Below are positions 43,933-54,192 of a stretch of DNA of 64,000 bases, in pieces. The stretch is from Rubrivivax sp. (lineage in GTDB: Bacteria > Pseudomonadota > Gammaproteobacteria > Burkholderiales > Burkholderiaceae_C). The stretch's first letter is position 1. Each line of letters begins with the position of its first letter. The position numbers were made by a program, and so were the translations under genes. The stretch spans positions 1 through 64,000 of the forward strand of contig JAURZK010000109.1 in NCBI GenBank assembly GCA_030653505.1. Direction: 5' to 3'. Under the pieces are notes generated by a model, which saw nothing but the letters and a program-made list of their open reading frames with translations, searched no databases and was not told the DNA's origin.

Positions 43933-44778
43933 ATGTCCCCTGTTTCCGCCAACGCCTCCCGGCAGCAGACCCTGGTCGACGGCGTCGGCCTCACCGAACG
44001 CCCGCGCAAGAGCCGCTGGCCGGCGCGCCTGGACCTGGCGCAGAGTGTCAGCGGCGGCATGCTGGCCCTTTTCATGTGGGGCCACATGTTCTTCGTCTCC
44101 AGCATCCTCGTCAGCCCCGACGTGATGTGGATGGTGACCAAGGCCTTCGAGGGCTACTTCGTCTTCGGCACGCCCTACCCGCTGATCGTCTCGGGCGTGG
44201 TGGCCGTGGTGCTGGCCCTCGTCGTGGGCCACGCCCTGCTGGCGATGCGCAAGTTCCCCGGCAACTGGCGACAGCTGCACCTGTTCAGGGCGCACCGCCG
44301 GCTGCTGGGGCATGAGGACACCACGCTGTGGTGGGTGCAGGCCGTCACCGGCTTTGCGCTCTTCTTCCTGGCCAGCGTGCACCTGTACCAGATGCTGATG
44401 CACCCGGGCGCCATCGGCCCCTACGAGTCGGCCGCCCGTGTCTGGCACGGCTGGTGGCCGCTCTACCTGGTGCTGCTGCTGGCGGTGGAACTGCACGGCG
44501 GCATCGGCCTGTACCGGCTGGCCGTGAAATGGGGCTGGATGGACAGCGCCGACCCCGACCGTTCACGCCGCCGCCTGCGCACCGCGAAGTGGGCCTTGAC
44601 CGTCTTCTTTCTCGTACTGGGGCTGTTCACGCTGGGCGCCTACCTGCGCATCGGCCACGCCCAGCAGCACCTGGTCGACCCCGTCTACACACCGGCCTGG
44701 CTGGCCAACCCGCCGACGGCCGCGCCGCCCGCCTGGTGGCCGAGCTGGCTGGAACGGCCTTTCCGCATTCACCCCTGA
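43933..44778 (+). CDS. frdC: Fumarate reductase dihaem cytochrome b subunit
   Basis: A 281-residue membrane anchor of the Wolinella/epsilonproteobacterial type. Five hydrophobic helices and several helix-borne histidines (MWGHMFF, VVGHALL, SVHLYQM, VWHGWW, ELHGGIGLYRLAVKWGW) supply ligands for two b haems and the menaquinol site. ATG at 43933 with AGG upstream is consistent with the sigma-54 start site. The N-terminal 35 residues are a soluble extension. It is the first gene of frdC-frdA-frdB-dcuB; the single-anchor gene order differs from enteric frdABCD. Confidence 0.92.
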   Translation: MSPVSANASRQQTLVDGVGLTERPRKSRWPARLDLAQSVSGGMLALFMWGHMFFVSSILVSPDVMWMVTKAFEGYFVFGTPYPLIVSGVVAVVLALVVGHALLAMRKFPGNWRQLHLFRAHRRLLGHEDTTLWWVQAVTGFALFFLASVHLYQMLMHPGAIGPYESAARVWHGWWPLYLVLLLAVELHGGIGLYRLAVKWGWMDSADPDRSRRRLRTAKWALTVFFLVLGLFTLGAYLRIGHAQQHLVDPVYTPAWLANPPTAAPPAWWPSWLERPFRIHP

Positions 44779-44796
44779 GCACCGAGGACCCGACGA

Positions 44797-46791
44797 ATGA
44801 ACGTGATCTATACCGACGTGCTGGTGATCGGTGGTGGCCTGGCCGGCCTGCGCCTGGCCATCGCCGCCAAGCGCCGCGGCCACGAGACCATCGTGCTCAG
44901 TCTGGTGCCGCCCAAGCGCAGCCACTCCAAGGCCGCCCAGGGCGGCATGCAGGCCAGCCTGGGCAACGTCATCAAGGGCGAAGGCGACAACGAGGACGTG
45001 CACTTCGAGGACACCGTGCGCGGCAGCGACTGGGGTGCCGACCAGGAGGTCGTGCGCATGTTCGTGAACACGGCGCCCAAGGCCGTGCGTGAACTCGCCG
45101 CCTGGGGTGTGCCCTGGAGCCGGGTGCGCCAGGGCGACCGCACCGTGGTCATCAACGGCCAGCGTGTGACCATCACCGAGAAGGAAAGCGCCCACGGCAC
45201 CGTGGCGCAACGCGACTTCGGCGGCACGAAGAAGTGGCGCACCTGCTATGTGGCCGACGGCACCGGCCACGCCATGCTGCAGGCCGTGGGCGACCACGCC
45301 ATCGGCGACGGCATCGCAGTGCACGAACGCACCGAGGCCATCGCGCTCATCCACGATGGCAGCCGCTGCTACGGCGCCGTGGTGCGCCACCTCGTCACCG
45401 GCGAGCTCATCGCCTACGTCGCCAAGGCTACGGCGATTGCGGCCGGTGGCGCCGGGCGCATCTACCGCGTGACCACCAACGCGACCATCTGCGAAGGCAT
45501 GGGCGCGGCAATAGCGCTGGAGACCGGCGTCGTCGCCCTGGGCAACATGGAGGCGGTGCAGTTCCACCCCACCGGCATCTTCCCGGCGGGCATCCTGGTG
45601 ACCGAAGGCTGCCGTGGCGACGGCGGGCTGCTGCGCGACGTGGCCGGCCACCGCTTCATGCCCGACTACGAGCCCGAGAAGAAGGAGCTGGCCTCGCGCG
45701 ACGTGGTGAGCCGGCGCATGGAAGAGCACATCGCCAAGGGCCTGGGTGCGCAGAGCCGTTTCGGCGAACACCTGTGGCTGGACATCACGCAGCTCGGCGC
45801 GCACCACATCCAGCACAACCTGCGCGAGGTCTACGAGATCTGCCAGCACTTCCTGGGCGTCGACCCGGCGAAGGACTGGATCCCGGTGCGCCCTGCGCAG
45901 CACTACACCATGGGCGGCGTGCGCACCCTGCCCTCGGGCGAGAGCCCCACGCTGAAGGGCCTGTTCTCTGCCGGCGAAGCCGCCTGCTGGGACATGCACG
46001 GCTTCAACCGCCTGGGCGGCAACTCGGTGGCCGAGACCGTGGTGGCCGGCATGATCGTGGGCGAGCGCATCGCCGACTTCTGCGACCGCGAAGAACTGGA
46101 CATCCCGCTGGGCCTGGTGCGCGAGGCCGTCGAGCGCGAACGCGGCGCGCTCGACCAGCTGCTGCACGGCAGCGGCACCGAGCAGGCGACCCCGCTGCGC
46201 GTCGCCATGCAGCAGGTCATGACCGACAAGGTCGGCATCTTCCGCCACGGCGACAAGCTGGCGCAGGCGGTGGACGAACTTCAGCAGCTGCTGCGCCGCA
46301 GCCGCCAGATCGGCGTGCCGTGCAAGGCGCCCGGCGCCAACCCCGAACTGGTGGCCGCCTACCGCACGCAGAAGATGCTGAAGGTGGCGCTGACGGTGGC
46401 CTACGGCGCGCTGGTGCGCACCGAAAGCCGCGGCGCGCACTACCGGCAGGACCACCCGCGCCGTGACGACGCGGGCTGGCTGCGTCGCACGCTGGCGACC
46501 TGGAAGCACCCCGGTGACACGCTGCCCACGCTGGCCTACGAGCCGCTGGACGTGATGAAGATGGAACTGCCCCCGGGCTGGCGCGGCTACGGCGCCAAGG
46601 ACTATCTCGACCACCCCGACACCCCTGCCCGCCAGGCCGAGGTGGCGGCGCTGAAGGCCCGTCTGGCCGGCGCCGACCGCCATGCCGTGCAGGCCGAGCT
46701 GCTGCCCTTTGCGCACCAGCTGCCCGAACGACTGCGCGGCCGCAACGAACGCATCGACGAACCCTTCGCGACGGCACCGGTCGCGGCCTGA
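44797..46791 (+). CDS. frdA: Fumarate reductase flavoprotein subunit
   Basis: A 664-residue flavoprotein that reduces fumarate to succinate. The N-terminal FAD motif [16 protein letters not shown], covalent-FAD His43 in [14 protein letters not shown], and active-site motifs [24 protein letters not shown] and HYTMGGVRT are intact, as is the second FAD region [22 protein letters not shown]. Length and the long C-terminal tail fit the Wolinella-type enzyme, which works with a dihaem anchor and menaquinol. It follows frdC by 18 bp. Confidence 0.95.
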   Translation: MNVIYTDVLVIGGGLAGLRLAIAAKRRGHETIVLSLVPPKRSHSKAAQGGMQASLGNVIKGEGDNEDVHFEDTVRGSDWGADQEVVRMFVNTAPKAVRELAAWGVPWSRVRQGDRTVVINGQRVTITEKESAHGTVAQRDFGGTKKWRTCYVADGTGHAMLQAVGDHAIGDGIAVHERTEAIALIHDGSRCYGAVVRHLVTGELIAYVAKATAIAAGGAGRIYRVTTNATICEGMGAAIALETGVVALGNMEAVQFHPTGIFPAGILVTEGCRGDGGLLRDVAGHRFMPDYEPEKKELASRDVVSRRMEEHIAKGLGAQSRFGEHLWLDITQLGAHHIQHNLREVYEICQHFLGVDPAKDWIPVRPAQHYTMGGVRTLPSGESPTLKGLFSAGEAACWDMHGFNRLGGNSVAETVVAGMIVGERIADFCDREELDIPLGLVREAVERERGALDQLLHGSGTEQATPLRVAMQQVMTDKVGIFRHGDKLAQAVDELQQLLRRSRQIGVPCKAPGANPELVAAYRTQKMLKVALTVAYGALVRTESRGAHYRQDHPRRDDAGWLRRTLATWKHPGDTLPTLAYEPLDVMKMELPPGWRGYGAKDYLDHPDTPARQAEVAALKARLAGADRHAVQAELLPFAHQLPERLRGRNERIDEPFATAPVAA

Positions 46792-46817
46792 GCACCGACA
46801 TCGAAAGACACCGACAA

Positions 46818-47690
46818 ATGAACGCCACCCCCGAAGTGATCGCGGTGCCCATCGACACCTCTGCGCTGGTGCGCAGCGGTGGCTGCAGCGACCCCGCCTG
46901 CGGCTGCGGCAAACGCGCGCTGCCGGCCAACGCGCGTGCCGCCGCGGCCACGCGTGTGCAGCGCACGCTGCAGATCCAGGTGCTGCGCTACAACCCGCAG
47001 GACAAGGCCAGCCGGCCGCACCTGCAGACCTTCGCCATCGAAGAAGCCGACGGCATGACGCTGTTCATGGCGCTCAACGAGATCCGCGAGACGCAGGACC
47101 CTTCGCTGCAGTTCGACTTCGTCTGCCGCGCCGGCATCTGCGGCAGCTGCGCCATGCTCATCAACGGCAAGCCGGCCCTGGCCTGCCGCACGCTGACCAA
47201 GAACCTGGCGGCCAGCTTCACGCTGGCGCCGCTGCCCTTCTTCGAGCTCATCGGCGACCTCTCGGTGGACACCGGCAAGTGGATGCGCGGCATGAGCGAG
47301 CGCATCCAGGCCTGGGTGCACACCCAGGGCCACGACGGCGACCTCACGCGCATCGAAGAGCGCATGGACCCCGAGCTGGCCGAGAAGATCTACGAACTCG
47401 ACCGCTGCGTCGAGTGCGGCTGCTGCGTCGCCGCCTGCGGCACGGCGCGCATGCGGCCCGACTTCGTCGGCGCCGTGGCGCTGGCCAAGGTGGCGCGCTT
47501 CAAGCTCGACCCGCGCGACACGCGTACCGACGCCGACTTCTACGAGATCGTGGGCGACGACAGCGGCGTCTTCGGCTGCATGAGCCTGCTGGCCTGCCAC
47601 GACGTCTGCCCCAAGAACCTGCCGCTGGCCACGCAGATCGCCTACATGCGGCGCTCGATGGTCAGGTTCGCGCTCGGCGCAGCGGCCTGA
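46818..47690 (+). CDS. frdB: Fumarate reductase iron-sulfur subunit with an N-terminal Cys-rich extension
   Basis: A 290-residue electron-transfer subunit. [2Fe-2S] ligands Cys103, Cys108, Cys111 and Cys123 (CRAGICGSC...C), the [4Fe-4S] motif CVECGCCVAAC at 197-207, and the last cluster set C254, C260 and C264 (CMSLLACHDVC) are all present. Unusually, a 50-residue extension precedes the conserved start LQIQVLRYNP and contains SGGCSDPACGCGK, three further cysteines. It follows frdA by 26 bp and passes electrons from the haems to FrdA. Confidence 0.94.
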   Translation: MNATPEVIAVPIDTSALVRSGGCSDPACGCGKRALPANARAAAATRVQRTLQIQVLRYNPQDKASRPHLQTFAIEEADGMTLFMALNEIRETQDPSLQFDFVCRAGICGSCAMLINGKPALACRTLTKNLAASFTLAPLPFFELIGDLSVDTGKWMRGMSERIQAWVHTQGHDGDLTRIEERMDPELAEKIYELDRCVECGCCVAACGTARMRPDFVGAVALAKVARFKLDPRDTRTDADFYEIVGDDSGVFGCMSLLACHDVCPKNLPLATQIAYMRRSMVRFALGAAA

Positions 47691-47750
47691 TCGGGCGCAA
47701 GGCGCCATTCACATTCGCCCCGCCCGCGGGGCCTACGCAAGAGGGAAATC

Positions 47751-49091
47751 ATGGTACTCACACTTCAACTGGCGATCATCCTGATCTGCCTGTTCTACGG
47801 CGCCAGGAAGGGCGGCGTCGCACTCGGGCTGCTGGGCGGCATCGGCGTCGTGCTGCTGACCTTCGCCTTCGGCCTGCCCCCGGGCAAGCCGCCGGTGGAC
47901 GTGATGCTGACCATCGTCGCGGTGGTCGCCGCGTCGGCCACGCTGCAGGCCTCGGGTGGCCTGGACGTGCTGCTGCAGATGGCCGAGAAGCTGCTGCGCC
48001 GCAATCCGAAGTACGTCTCCATCCTGGCGCCGTTCACGACCTGCGGCCTGACCATGCTGTGCGGCACCGGGCACGTGGTCTACACCATGCTGCCCATCAT
48101 TTACGACGTGGCGATCAAGAACGGCATCCGGCCCGAGCGCCCGATGGCCGCTTCGTCCATCGCCAGCCAGATGGGCATCATCGCCAGCCCGGTCTCGGTG
48201 GCCGTGGTGTCGCTGGTGGCCTTCCTGGCCAAGGCGCCTGAAGGCGCGCCCATCATCGACTTCGTGACCCTGCTGTCCATCACCATCCCGTCGACCCTGG
48301 TCGGCGTGCTGATGATCGGCATCTTCAGCTGGTTCCGCGGCAAGGACCTCGACAAGGACGAAGAGTTCCAGGCCCTGATCAAGGACCCGGAAGCGCGCAA
48401 GAACGTCTACGGCGACAGCATCTCGCTGCTGGGCCAGAAGCTGAGCACGCATCAATGGACCGCGATGTGGATCTTCGTTGGCGCCATCGTCGTCGTCGCG
48501 CTGCTCGGCGCCTTCCCGGCGCTGCGCCCGCTGGTTGCCGGCAAGCCGCTGTCGATGGTGCTGGTGATCCAGATGTTCATGCTCATGGCCGGTGCGCTGA
48601 TCATCATCTTCACGAAGACCAACCCGGCCGAAATCGGCAAGAACGAGGTCTTCCGCGCCGGCATGATCGCCGTCGTGGCGGTGTTCGGTGTCGCCTGGAT
48701 GGCCGACACGGTGTTCGAGGCCAACCTGCCCCTCATCAAGGCCAGCCTGTCGGACATCGTCAAGCTCTACCCCTGGACCTTCGCCATCGCGCTGCTGCTG
48801 GTGTCCAAGCTGGTGAACTCGCAGGCTGCCGCCATCGCCGCGATGGTGCCTTTGGGCCTGTCCATCGGCGTGCCCCCGGGTTACATCGTGGCCTTCGCCG
48901 CCGCCTGCTACGGCTACTACATCCTGCCCACCTACCCCAGCGACCTGGCCACCATCCAGTTCGACCGTTCGGGCACGACCAAGATCGGCAAGTACGTCAT
49001 CAACCACAGCTTCATCCTGCCGGGGCTGATCGGCGTAACGAGTTCCTGCGTCGCCGGCTGGCTGCTCGCCGCCAGCCGCGGGCTGGTCTGA
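47751..49091 (+). CDS. dcuB: Anaerobic C4-dicarboxylate transporter DcuA/DcuB family
   Basis: A 446-residue inner-membrane carrier with about 11 helices. Family signatures are [79 protein letters not shown] and [39 protein letters not shown]. Dcu carriers exchange fumarate, malate or aspartate for succinate in fumarate respiration. The gene closes the frd operon, 60 bp after frdB, and a strong hairpin follows. DcuA and DcuB are hard to separate by sequence; the frd context favours the respiratory DcuB role. Confidence 0.93.
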   Translation: MVLTLQLAIILICLFYGARKGGVALGLLGGIGVVLLTFAFGLPPGKPPVDVMLTIVAVVAASATLQASGGLDVLLQMAEKLLRRNPKYVSILAPFTTCGLTMLCGTGHVVYTMLPIIYDVAIKNGIRPERPMAASSIASQMGIIASPVSVAVVSLVAFLAKAPEGAPIIDFVTLLSITIPSTLVGVLMIGIFSWFRGKDLDKDEEFQALIKDPEARKNVYGDSISLLGQKLSTHQWTAMWIFVGAIVVVALLGAFPALRPLVAGKPLSMVLVIQMFMLMAGALIIIFTKTNPAEIGKNEVFRAGMIAVVAVFGVAWMADTVFEANLPLIKASLSDIVKLYPWTFAIALLLVSKLVNSQAAAIAAMVPLGLSIGVPPGYIVAFAAACYGYYILPTYPSDLATIQFDRSGTTKIGKYVINHSFILPGLIGVTSSCVAGWLLAASRGLV

Positions 49092-49148
49092 GCGCCACGG
49101 CCGCTGCCTGAACCCAGGCGCGGCTGCCGGACGGTTCGCCGTTCCCTT

Positions 49149-49187
49149 CGGGCCCGCCGCCGTGTGCAACACATGGCGGCGGGCCCG
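49149..49187 (+). terminator. Strong hairpin terminating the frd-dcuB operon
   Basis: CGGGCCCGCCGCC pairs perfectly with GGCGGCGGGCCCG (13 bp), with a GTGT-GCA-ACAC element inside the loop, followed by ATTT. It lies 57 bp after the dcuB stop. Confidence 0.82.
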
Positions 49188-49274
49188 ATTTGCGCTTCAC
49201 GCGCGCCCTTGGCCGGGCACGCCGCGCGCGATACTCCGGACTCGTTTGCTCGCCAGTGCGCCCACCCCGCGTTC

Positions 49275-51281
49275 ATGCCCTCACCCGCCGCGCCCGACAG
49301 CCCAGACCCGCCGCGCCTGGCCGACGACATGGCGCGTCGTTTCGAGCGCGCCACTGCGGCCGCCGGCATCGGCTACTGGGTGCTGCAGCGAGGCGACGCC
49401 AGCGCCACCTGGAGCCCGGCGCTGCGCCAGCTGTTCGGCCTGGGGCCCGACGCCACGGCGCCGACGATGGCCAAGTGGGTGGACCTGCACGTGCATCCCG
49501 ACGAACGCGACGAGGTACGGCGGCAGTTCGCCGCCTGGGTGCACAGCGGCGACGAGAGCCTGGCGCTGCCGATGCGCATCGTGCGGTCCGATGGCAGCCT
49601 GCGCTACCTGTCCACGCACTCGCTGATCGAGCGCGACGCGGCCCAGCCGCTGATGTTCGGCGTCGTCGTCGACCTCACCGCGCGCCGCAGCGCCGAGTTG
49701 GCCCTGCGCAACGTGCAGGAGCGCGTGGCGCTGGCCGCGCGCGGCGCGGGCCTGGGCACCTGGGAACTCGACCTGCAGACCGGCGAGGCCTTCTGGGACG
49801 AGCAGATGTGGCTGCTGCGCGGCCACGCACCGCAGGCGCGCGCGATGGACACCCAGGAACGCCTGGCCTGCCTGCACCCGGACGATCGCGCCGCCGTGCA
49901 CGAGCAGCTGACCGAAGCACTCGCCCGCGGCACGCCCTTCGAGAACGAGTTCCGCGTCATCTGGCCCGACGGGCAATTGCGCTGGCTGGCATCGCGGTCG
50001 GCCGAGATCCGCGACGCCCACAGCGGTGCACGCAGGCGCATCGGCGTGAACTGGGATGTCACCGACAAGCGCACCGCCGAGGCCGCACGGCGCGAGCGCG
50101 AGATGGCGCAGCGCGAGAGCCTCGCCAAGAGCCGTTTCCTGGCGCGCATGAGCCACGAACTGCGCACGCCACTGAACGCCGTGCTGGGTTTCTCGCAACT
50201 GCTGCTGGCCGAGGTGGAGGCCGAAGGCGAAGGTCCGCAAGCGCTCGCGCGCCGGCGCCAGCTCGGGCACATCCACACCGCCGGCGAGCACCTGCTGGCG
50301 CTCATCAACGACGTGCTCGACCTGTCCAGCCTGGAGAGCGGCGAGTTGCGCATCACGCTGCAGCCGGTGGCGCTGGCGCCGCTGCTGGCGCAGACGGTGC
50401 CGATGCTGGACGTGCTGCGCCAGCGCCACGGCGTCGAGCTGCAGCTCGGCGCCCTGCCTGGCGTGGTGATGGCCGACGCGACACGGCTGCGCCAGGTGTT
50501 GCTGAACCTGATCAGCAACGCCATCAAGTACAACCGTCCCGGTGGGCGTGTGCACGTGGAGACGTTGCAGCAAGGCGCCGAGGTGTTGATCCGCGTCGCC
50601 GACAGTGGCTGCGGCATGAGTGCAGAGCAGCTGCGCCACCTCTACGAACCCTTCAACCGCCTCGGGCGGGTCAGCGAAGGGGCCGCGGGGGTCGAAGGCT
50701 CTGGCATCGGGCTGGCCATCGTGAAGGCGCTGATGGACCGCATGGGCGGCCACGTGCAGGTGCAGAGCACGCCGGGTGTCGGCAGCGTCTTCGAGCTGCG
50801 CCTGGCCGACGCGGCGCCTGGCCCGTCGCCCGGCCTTGCTGCGGCGGACGCACCGGCCGCCATGCCAGCGACGCGCGCGCCCGCGGGCGCGCCTGCCGCG
50901 CGCCGCGCCACGCTGCTCTACATCGAGGACAACCCGGTCAACGCCCTGATCATCTCGGAGCTGATCGCGCGCCGCAACGACCTGCAACTGCACCTTGCCA
51001 CCGACGGCCGCAGCGGCGTGCAGCGGGCGCTGGAACTGCAGCCCGACCTGGTGCTGCTGGACATGCAGCTGCCCGACTTCGACGGCCACGAGGTGCTGCG
51101 CCGCCTGCGTGCGCACCCGAAGCTGGCGCAGGTGCCGGTGATTGCGCTGTCGGCCAACGCCATGCCCGACGACATCGAACGTGCGCTGCGTGCCGGCATG
51201 ACCGACTACTGGACCAAGCCGCTGGACTTCACGATTTTCATGACCGCGATGGAGCGTTTGTTCGGCAAGGCCCCGGGCTGA
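49275..51281 (+). CDS. PAS-PAS hybrid sensor histidine kinase with C-terminal receiver
   Basis: A 668-residue cytoplasmic hybrid kinase without membrane helices. Two PAS domains (about 25-140 and 155-280, each ending in a PAC-like DLTARR or NWDVTDKR) precede HisKA with His in ARMSHELRTPLNAVLGFSQLL near 294. The ATPase has NLISNAIKYNRPGG, DSGCGMSAEQL and GSGIGLAIVKALMDRMGG, and the receiver has YIEDNPVNALI with phospho-Asp near 596 (LVLLDMQLP) and a Lys in TKPL. No regulator gene is adjacent, so its partner is unknown. Starting ATG at 49275 excludes low-complexity upstream codons. Confidence 0.9.
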   Translation: MPSPAAPDSPDPPRLADDMARRFERATAAAGIGYWVLQRGDASATWSPALRQLFGLGPDATAPTMAKWVDLHVHPDERDEVRRQFAAWVHSGDESLALPMRIVRSDGSLRYLSTHSLIERDAAQPLMFGVVVDLTARRSAELALRNVQERVALAARGAGLGTWELDLQTGEAFWDEQMWLLRGHAPQARAMDTQERLACLHPDDRAAVHEQLTEALARGTPFENEFRVIWPDGQLRWLASRSAEIRDAHSGARRRIGVNWDVTDKRTAEAARREREMAQRESLAKSRFLARMSHELRTPLNAVLGFSQLLLAEVEAEGEGPQALARRRQLGHIHTAGEHLLALINDVLDLSSLESGELRITLQPVALAPLLAQTVPMLDVLRQRHGVELQLGALPGVVMADATRLRQVLLNLISNAIKYNRPGGRVHVETLQQGAEVLIRVADSGCGMSAEQLRHLYEPFNRLGRVSEGAAGVEGSGIGLAIVKALMDRMGGHVQVQSTPGVGSVFELRLADAAPGPSPGLAAADAPAAMPATRAPAGAPAARRATLLYIEDNPVNALIISELIARRNDLQLHLATDGRSGVQRALELQPDLVLLDMQLPDFDGHEVLRRLRAHPKLAQVPVIALSANAMPDDIERALRAGMTDYWTKPLDFTIFMTAMERLFGKAPG

Positions 51282-51315
51282 GAGGCCGGGGCCTGTCCGC
51301 GACGCTTCAGGCGCT

Positions 51316-51381
51316 GGCGGCCTCGGGTACGAGGCCCCGTTTCATCACGCGGCGGCGGCCTCGGGTACGAGGCCCCGTTTC
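51316..51381. repeat. 28-bp direct repeat with internal hairpin, two copies
   Basis: GGCGGCCTCGGGTACGAGGC... (28 bp) occurs exactly at 51316-51343 and 51354-51381. Each copy contains GGCCTCG-GGTA-CGAGGCC, a perfect 7-bp stem. The second copy encodes the last residues of the oligopeptidase (KRGLVPEAA); the first lies just beyond its stop, so this looks like duplication of the gene's 3' end. Confidence 0.9.
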
Positions 51382-53411
51382 GCAAGCAGCGGCTGCACCG
51401 TCGCCGGGCGGCCGCGGAAGGCCGCGTACGCCGCACCCGGCTCGACGCTGTTGCCGCTGGCGTAGACGTGGCGGCGCAGTGCCTCGGCCACCGCCGGGTC
51501 GAAGGGGCTGCCGGCTTCGGTGAATGCCCCGTAGCCGTCGGCGTCCAGCACCTCGGCCCACAGGTAGACGTAGTAGCCCGCGGCGTAGCCGCCCGAGAAC
51601 AGGTGCTGGAAGTGCACCAGCCGGTGGTTCAGTCCCACGCCGTGCGGCAAGCCGGCCTGCTGCAGCAGTTCGTCTTCCCAGGCGCAGACATCCACCGGCG
51701 GTTCGGTGTCGTTCAGCGCGTGGATGGCCAGGTCGACCATCGCACTGGCCGTGTAGCGCACCGTCTCGTAGCCCTGGCCGAAACGCTGTGCGCGCTGCAG
51801 CCGTTGCACCAGCGCCGGCGGGATGGGCTCGCCGGTCTGGTGGTGACGGGCGTGGCGCTGCAGCACCTCGGGCTCGTTGATCCAGTGCTCGAAGATCTGC
51901 GAGGGCAGCTCGACGAAGTCGCGCAGCACCTGGGTGCCCGACAGGCGCTCGTAGGTCACGTCGCTCAGCAGCCCGTGCAGGCCGTGGCCGAACTCGTGGA
52001 AGAGCGTGCGCGCGTCGTCCAGCCCCAGCAGCGTGGGTTCGCCGGCGCCGCCCCTGGCGAAGTTGTTGTTGTTCAGGATCACGGGCAGCTGCCTGCCACC
52101 GCCTTCGGCGTTGCGGTGCTGCCAGCGCAGGCTGCTCATCCAGGCGCCGCTGCGCTTGGTGGGGCGGGCGAAGTTGTCCTGCAGGAAGATGCCGATGACG
52201 GTGCCGCCGGCGTCGCGCACCTCGTAGGCCTTGACGTCGGGGTGGTAGACGGGGATGTCGTCGCGCGCCGTGAACTGCAGGCCGAAGAGGCGCTGCGCGC
52301 AGTCGAAGGCCGCCTGCACGACCCTGCCGAGCTCGAAGTAGGGCTTGACCTCGGCGTCGTCCACCGCATAACGCTGGCGCCGCACCTTCTCGGCCCAGAA
52401 ACGCCAGTCCCAGGGTTCGATCTCGCCTGCGACGCCTTCGTCGCGCATCACCGCCAGCAGCTGCTGGCGTTCACGCTCCACCGCTTCCAGCGCACGCGGC
52501 CACACCTGACCCAGCAGCTGCTGCACGGCCGCGCGGGTGCCGGCCATGGTGTCGGTGAGCGCATGGTCGGCGTAGCAGGCGTGGCCGTGCAGCCGCGCCT
52601 GTTCGTTGCGCAGGCGCAGGATGTCGCGCACCACCTCGCGGTTGTCGTGCTCGCCGGCATGTTCGCCGCGGCCGGTCCACGCGCGCCAGGCCTGCTCACG
52701 CAGGTCGCGCCGGGTGCTGAAGCTGAGGAAGGGCACGATCAGCGAACGCGACAGCGTCACCACGTGGCCGGGCAGAGCGCGGTCGACCGCGGCCTGGCGC
52801 GCGTTGGCGCGCACGAAGTCGGGCAGGCCGGCGAGTTCGGCCTCGCCGTGCAGCGGCAGCTGCCAGCTGCTCTCGTCGTGCAGCACGTTCTGCGCGAAGC
52901 GGGTCATCAGCCTTGCCAGTGCCTGCATCACCTCCGCATGGCGGGCTTGCGCCGCGGGCGCCAGCTGCGCACCGGCGCGCACGAAGTCGGTGTGCACACG
53001 TTGCAGCAGGCGCTGCTGCTCGGGCGACAGGCCCAGCGTCTCGCACCGTGCCTGCAGCGCGGCCACGCGCCTGAACAGCGATGCGTCGTTGTAGACCGCG
53101 CTGTGGTGCGCCGCCATCGGCGCGGCCACGTTGCGCTGCACGGCCTGCAGCTCGGGGCTGGTGGCCGACGAGGTCAGGTTGTAGAAGGTGGCTGCCACGC
53201 GGCCCAGGCGGCGGCCGGTGCGGTCGAAGGCTGCCAGCGTGTTGTCGAAGTCGGGCGGCGCCGGGTTCGCGCCCAACGCCGCGAGCTCGTCGCGGTGCTG
53301 CTGCATCGCGGCGTGCAGCGCGGGCTCGAAGTGTTCGGGGCGCAACTCGGCGAAAGGCGGCAGGCCGTAGGGGGTCTGCCAGTCCTGCAGCAGCGGGTTG
53401 CGCACGTCCAT
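51345..53411 (-). CDS. M3-family oligopeptidase / peptidyl-dipeptidase
   Basis: A 688-residue zinc metallopeptidase of the thimet oligopeptidase family (Dcp/OpdA type). The zinc site is TLFHEFGHGLHGLLSD with a downstream Glu in FVELPSQIFEHW; GYAAGYYVYLWAEVLDAD is the conserved C-terminal motif. ATG at 53411 begins MDVRNPLLQDW. No signal peptide is seen, so it acts in the cytoplasm on short peptides. The gene lies 7 bp downstream of the coiled-coil secreted protein gene and ends in a duplicated sequence. Confidence 0.93.
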   Translation of the reverse strand: MDVRNPLLQDWQTPYGLPPFAELRPEHFEPALHAAMQQHRDELAALGANPAPPDFDNTLAAFDRTGRRLGRVAATFYNLTSSATSPELQAVQRNVAAPMAAHHSAVYNDASLFRRVAALQARCETLGLSPEQQRLLQRVHTDFVRAGAQLAPAAQARHAEVMQALARLMTRFAQNVLHDESSWQLPLHGEAELAGLPDFVRANARQAAVDRALPGHVVTLSRSLIVPFLSFSTRRDLREQAWRAWTGRGEHAGEHDNREVVRDILRLRNEQARLHGHACYADHALTDTMAGTRAAVQQLLGQVWPRALEAVERERQQLLAVMRDEGVAGEIEPWDWRFWAEKVRRQRYAVDDAEVKPYFELGRVVQAAFDCAQRLFGLQFTARDDIPVYHPDVKAYEVRDAGGTVIGIFLQDNFARPTKRSGAWMSSLRWQHRNAEGGGRQLPVILNNNNFARGGAGEPTLLGLDDARTLFHEFGHGLHGLLSDVTYERLSGTQVLRDFVELPSQIFEHWINEPEVLQRHARHHQTGEPIPPALVQRLQRAQRFGQGYETVRYTASAMVDLAIHALNDTEPPVDVCAWEDELLQQAGLPHGVGLNHRLVHFQHLFSGGYAAGYYVYLWAEVLDADGYGAFTEAGSPFDPAVAEALRRHVYASGNSVEPGAAYAAFRGRPATVQPLLAKRGLVPEAAAA

Positions 53412-53418
53412 CGCGTCT

Positions 53419-54192
53419 TCACCGGCCGGCACGGATGGCCTTCTCGTCGTCCTCGCGGTAGCGGCGGTTGCCGCACTGGTCCACCCAGTCCTGGCGCTCG
53501 GTCTCCAGCGCCTTCGACGCCTCGTTCCACTGCGCGTTGCGCTGGTTCCAGTCGCTCACGCGCGTGTCGAGCGCGGCCACGCGTGTGTTGTAGGCGGTCA
53601 CTGCGGCCTGGCTCTCGCCCAGCACGGCATCGCGCTCGACGTCGAGCGACTTCTTCTGCACCTCGATCTCTTCGCGCTCGCGCTTGAACTCGCTGTTCCT
53701 GCGCTCGGCGGCAGCGCCGGTGCGGCCGCTGGCGTTGAACTCGGCGACACGCGTGTTCCACGACTCGACACGCGCCGCGTAGTCGCGCAGGCGCACCGAG
53801 AGATCGTCGGCCTTCTTCTTCGCCTCGTCCAGCGGCGCACGGGCGGCACGCACGACGTCCTGCTCGACGGCGATTTCGGCCTTCTCGGTGTCCAGCGGGC
53901 CGCGGCGTGACCTCAGCTCCTCCAGCCGCGTGCGCACCATCTCCTCCTGCTTCAGGCAGGTGCGCAGTTCCTCGCGCGTCAGGATGGGCGCGGCCTTGCT
54001 GCCGCTGCCGCCGCCACCGCCGAGCGTGGCGGTGCCCGTGGCTTCGGCCGCCGGTGCCGCAGCGGGCTTGGCCGGCGCGGGTTTGGCGGCAGCGGGCCGG
54101 GGTGCCGCAGGCTTGGTCGGTGCCGTCTGCGCCTGGGCCTGCCACGCCAAGGCCATGCACAGCCCGCCGAGCAGGTAGGTCTTGAGCTTCAT
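53419..54192 (-). CDS. Secreted coiled-coil protein of unknown function
   Basis: A 257-residue protein with a signal peptide (MKLKTYLLGGLCMALAWQAQAQ), then a Pro/Ala/Lys-rich linker (TKPAAPRPAAAKPAPAKPAA) and a long charged helical region (about 75-245) typical of a coiled coil (EELRSRRGPLDTEKAEIAVEQ, ERQDWVDQCGNRRYREDDE). Two cysteines, one in the coil start (LRTCLKQEEM) and one near the end (DQCGNRRY), could form a disulfide. I do not recognise the family. It precedes the oligopeptidase gene in the same operon. Confidence 0.75.
   Translation of the reverse strand: MKLKTYLLGGLCMALAWQAQAQTAPTKPAAPRPAAAKPAPAKPAAAPAAEATGTATLGGGGGSGSKAAPILTREELRTCLKQEEMVRTRLEELRSRRGPLDTEKAEIAVEQDVVRAARAPLDEAKKKADDLSVRLRDYAARVESWNTRVAEFNASGRTGAAAERRNSEFKREREEIEVQKKSLDVERDAVLGESQAAVTAYNTRVAALDTRVSDWNQRNAQWNEASKALETERQDWVDQCGNRRYREDDEKAIRAGR

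Noticed and set aside
44563-46716. A 717-residue ORF antisense to frdA
   Set aside because: The plus strand encodes a complete FrdA with all cofactor motifs; the antisense product has no recognisable domain.
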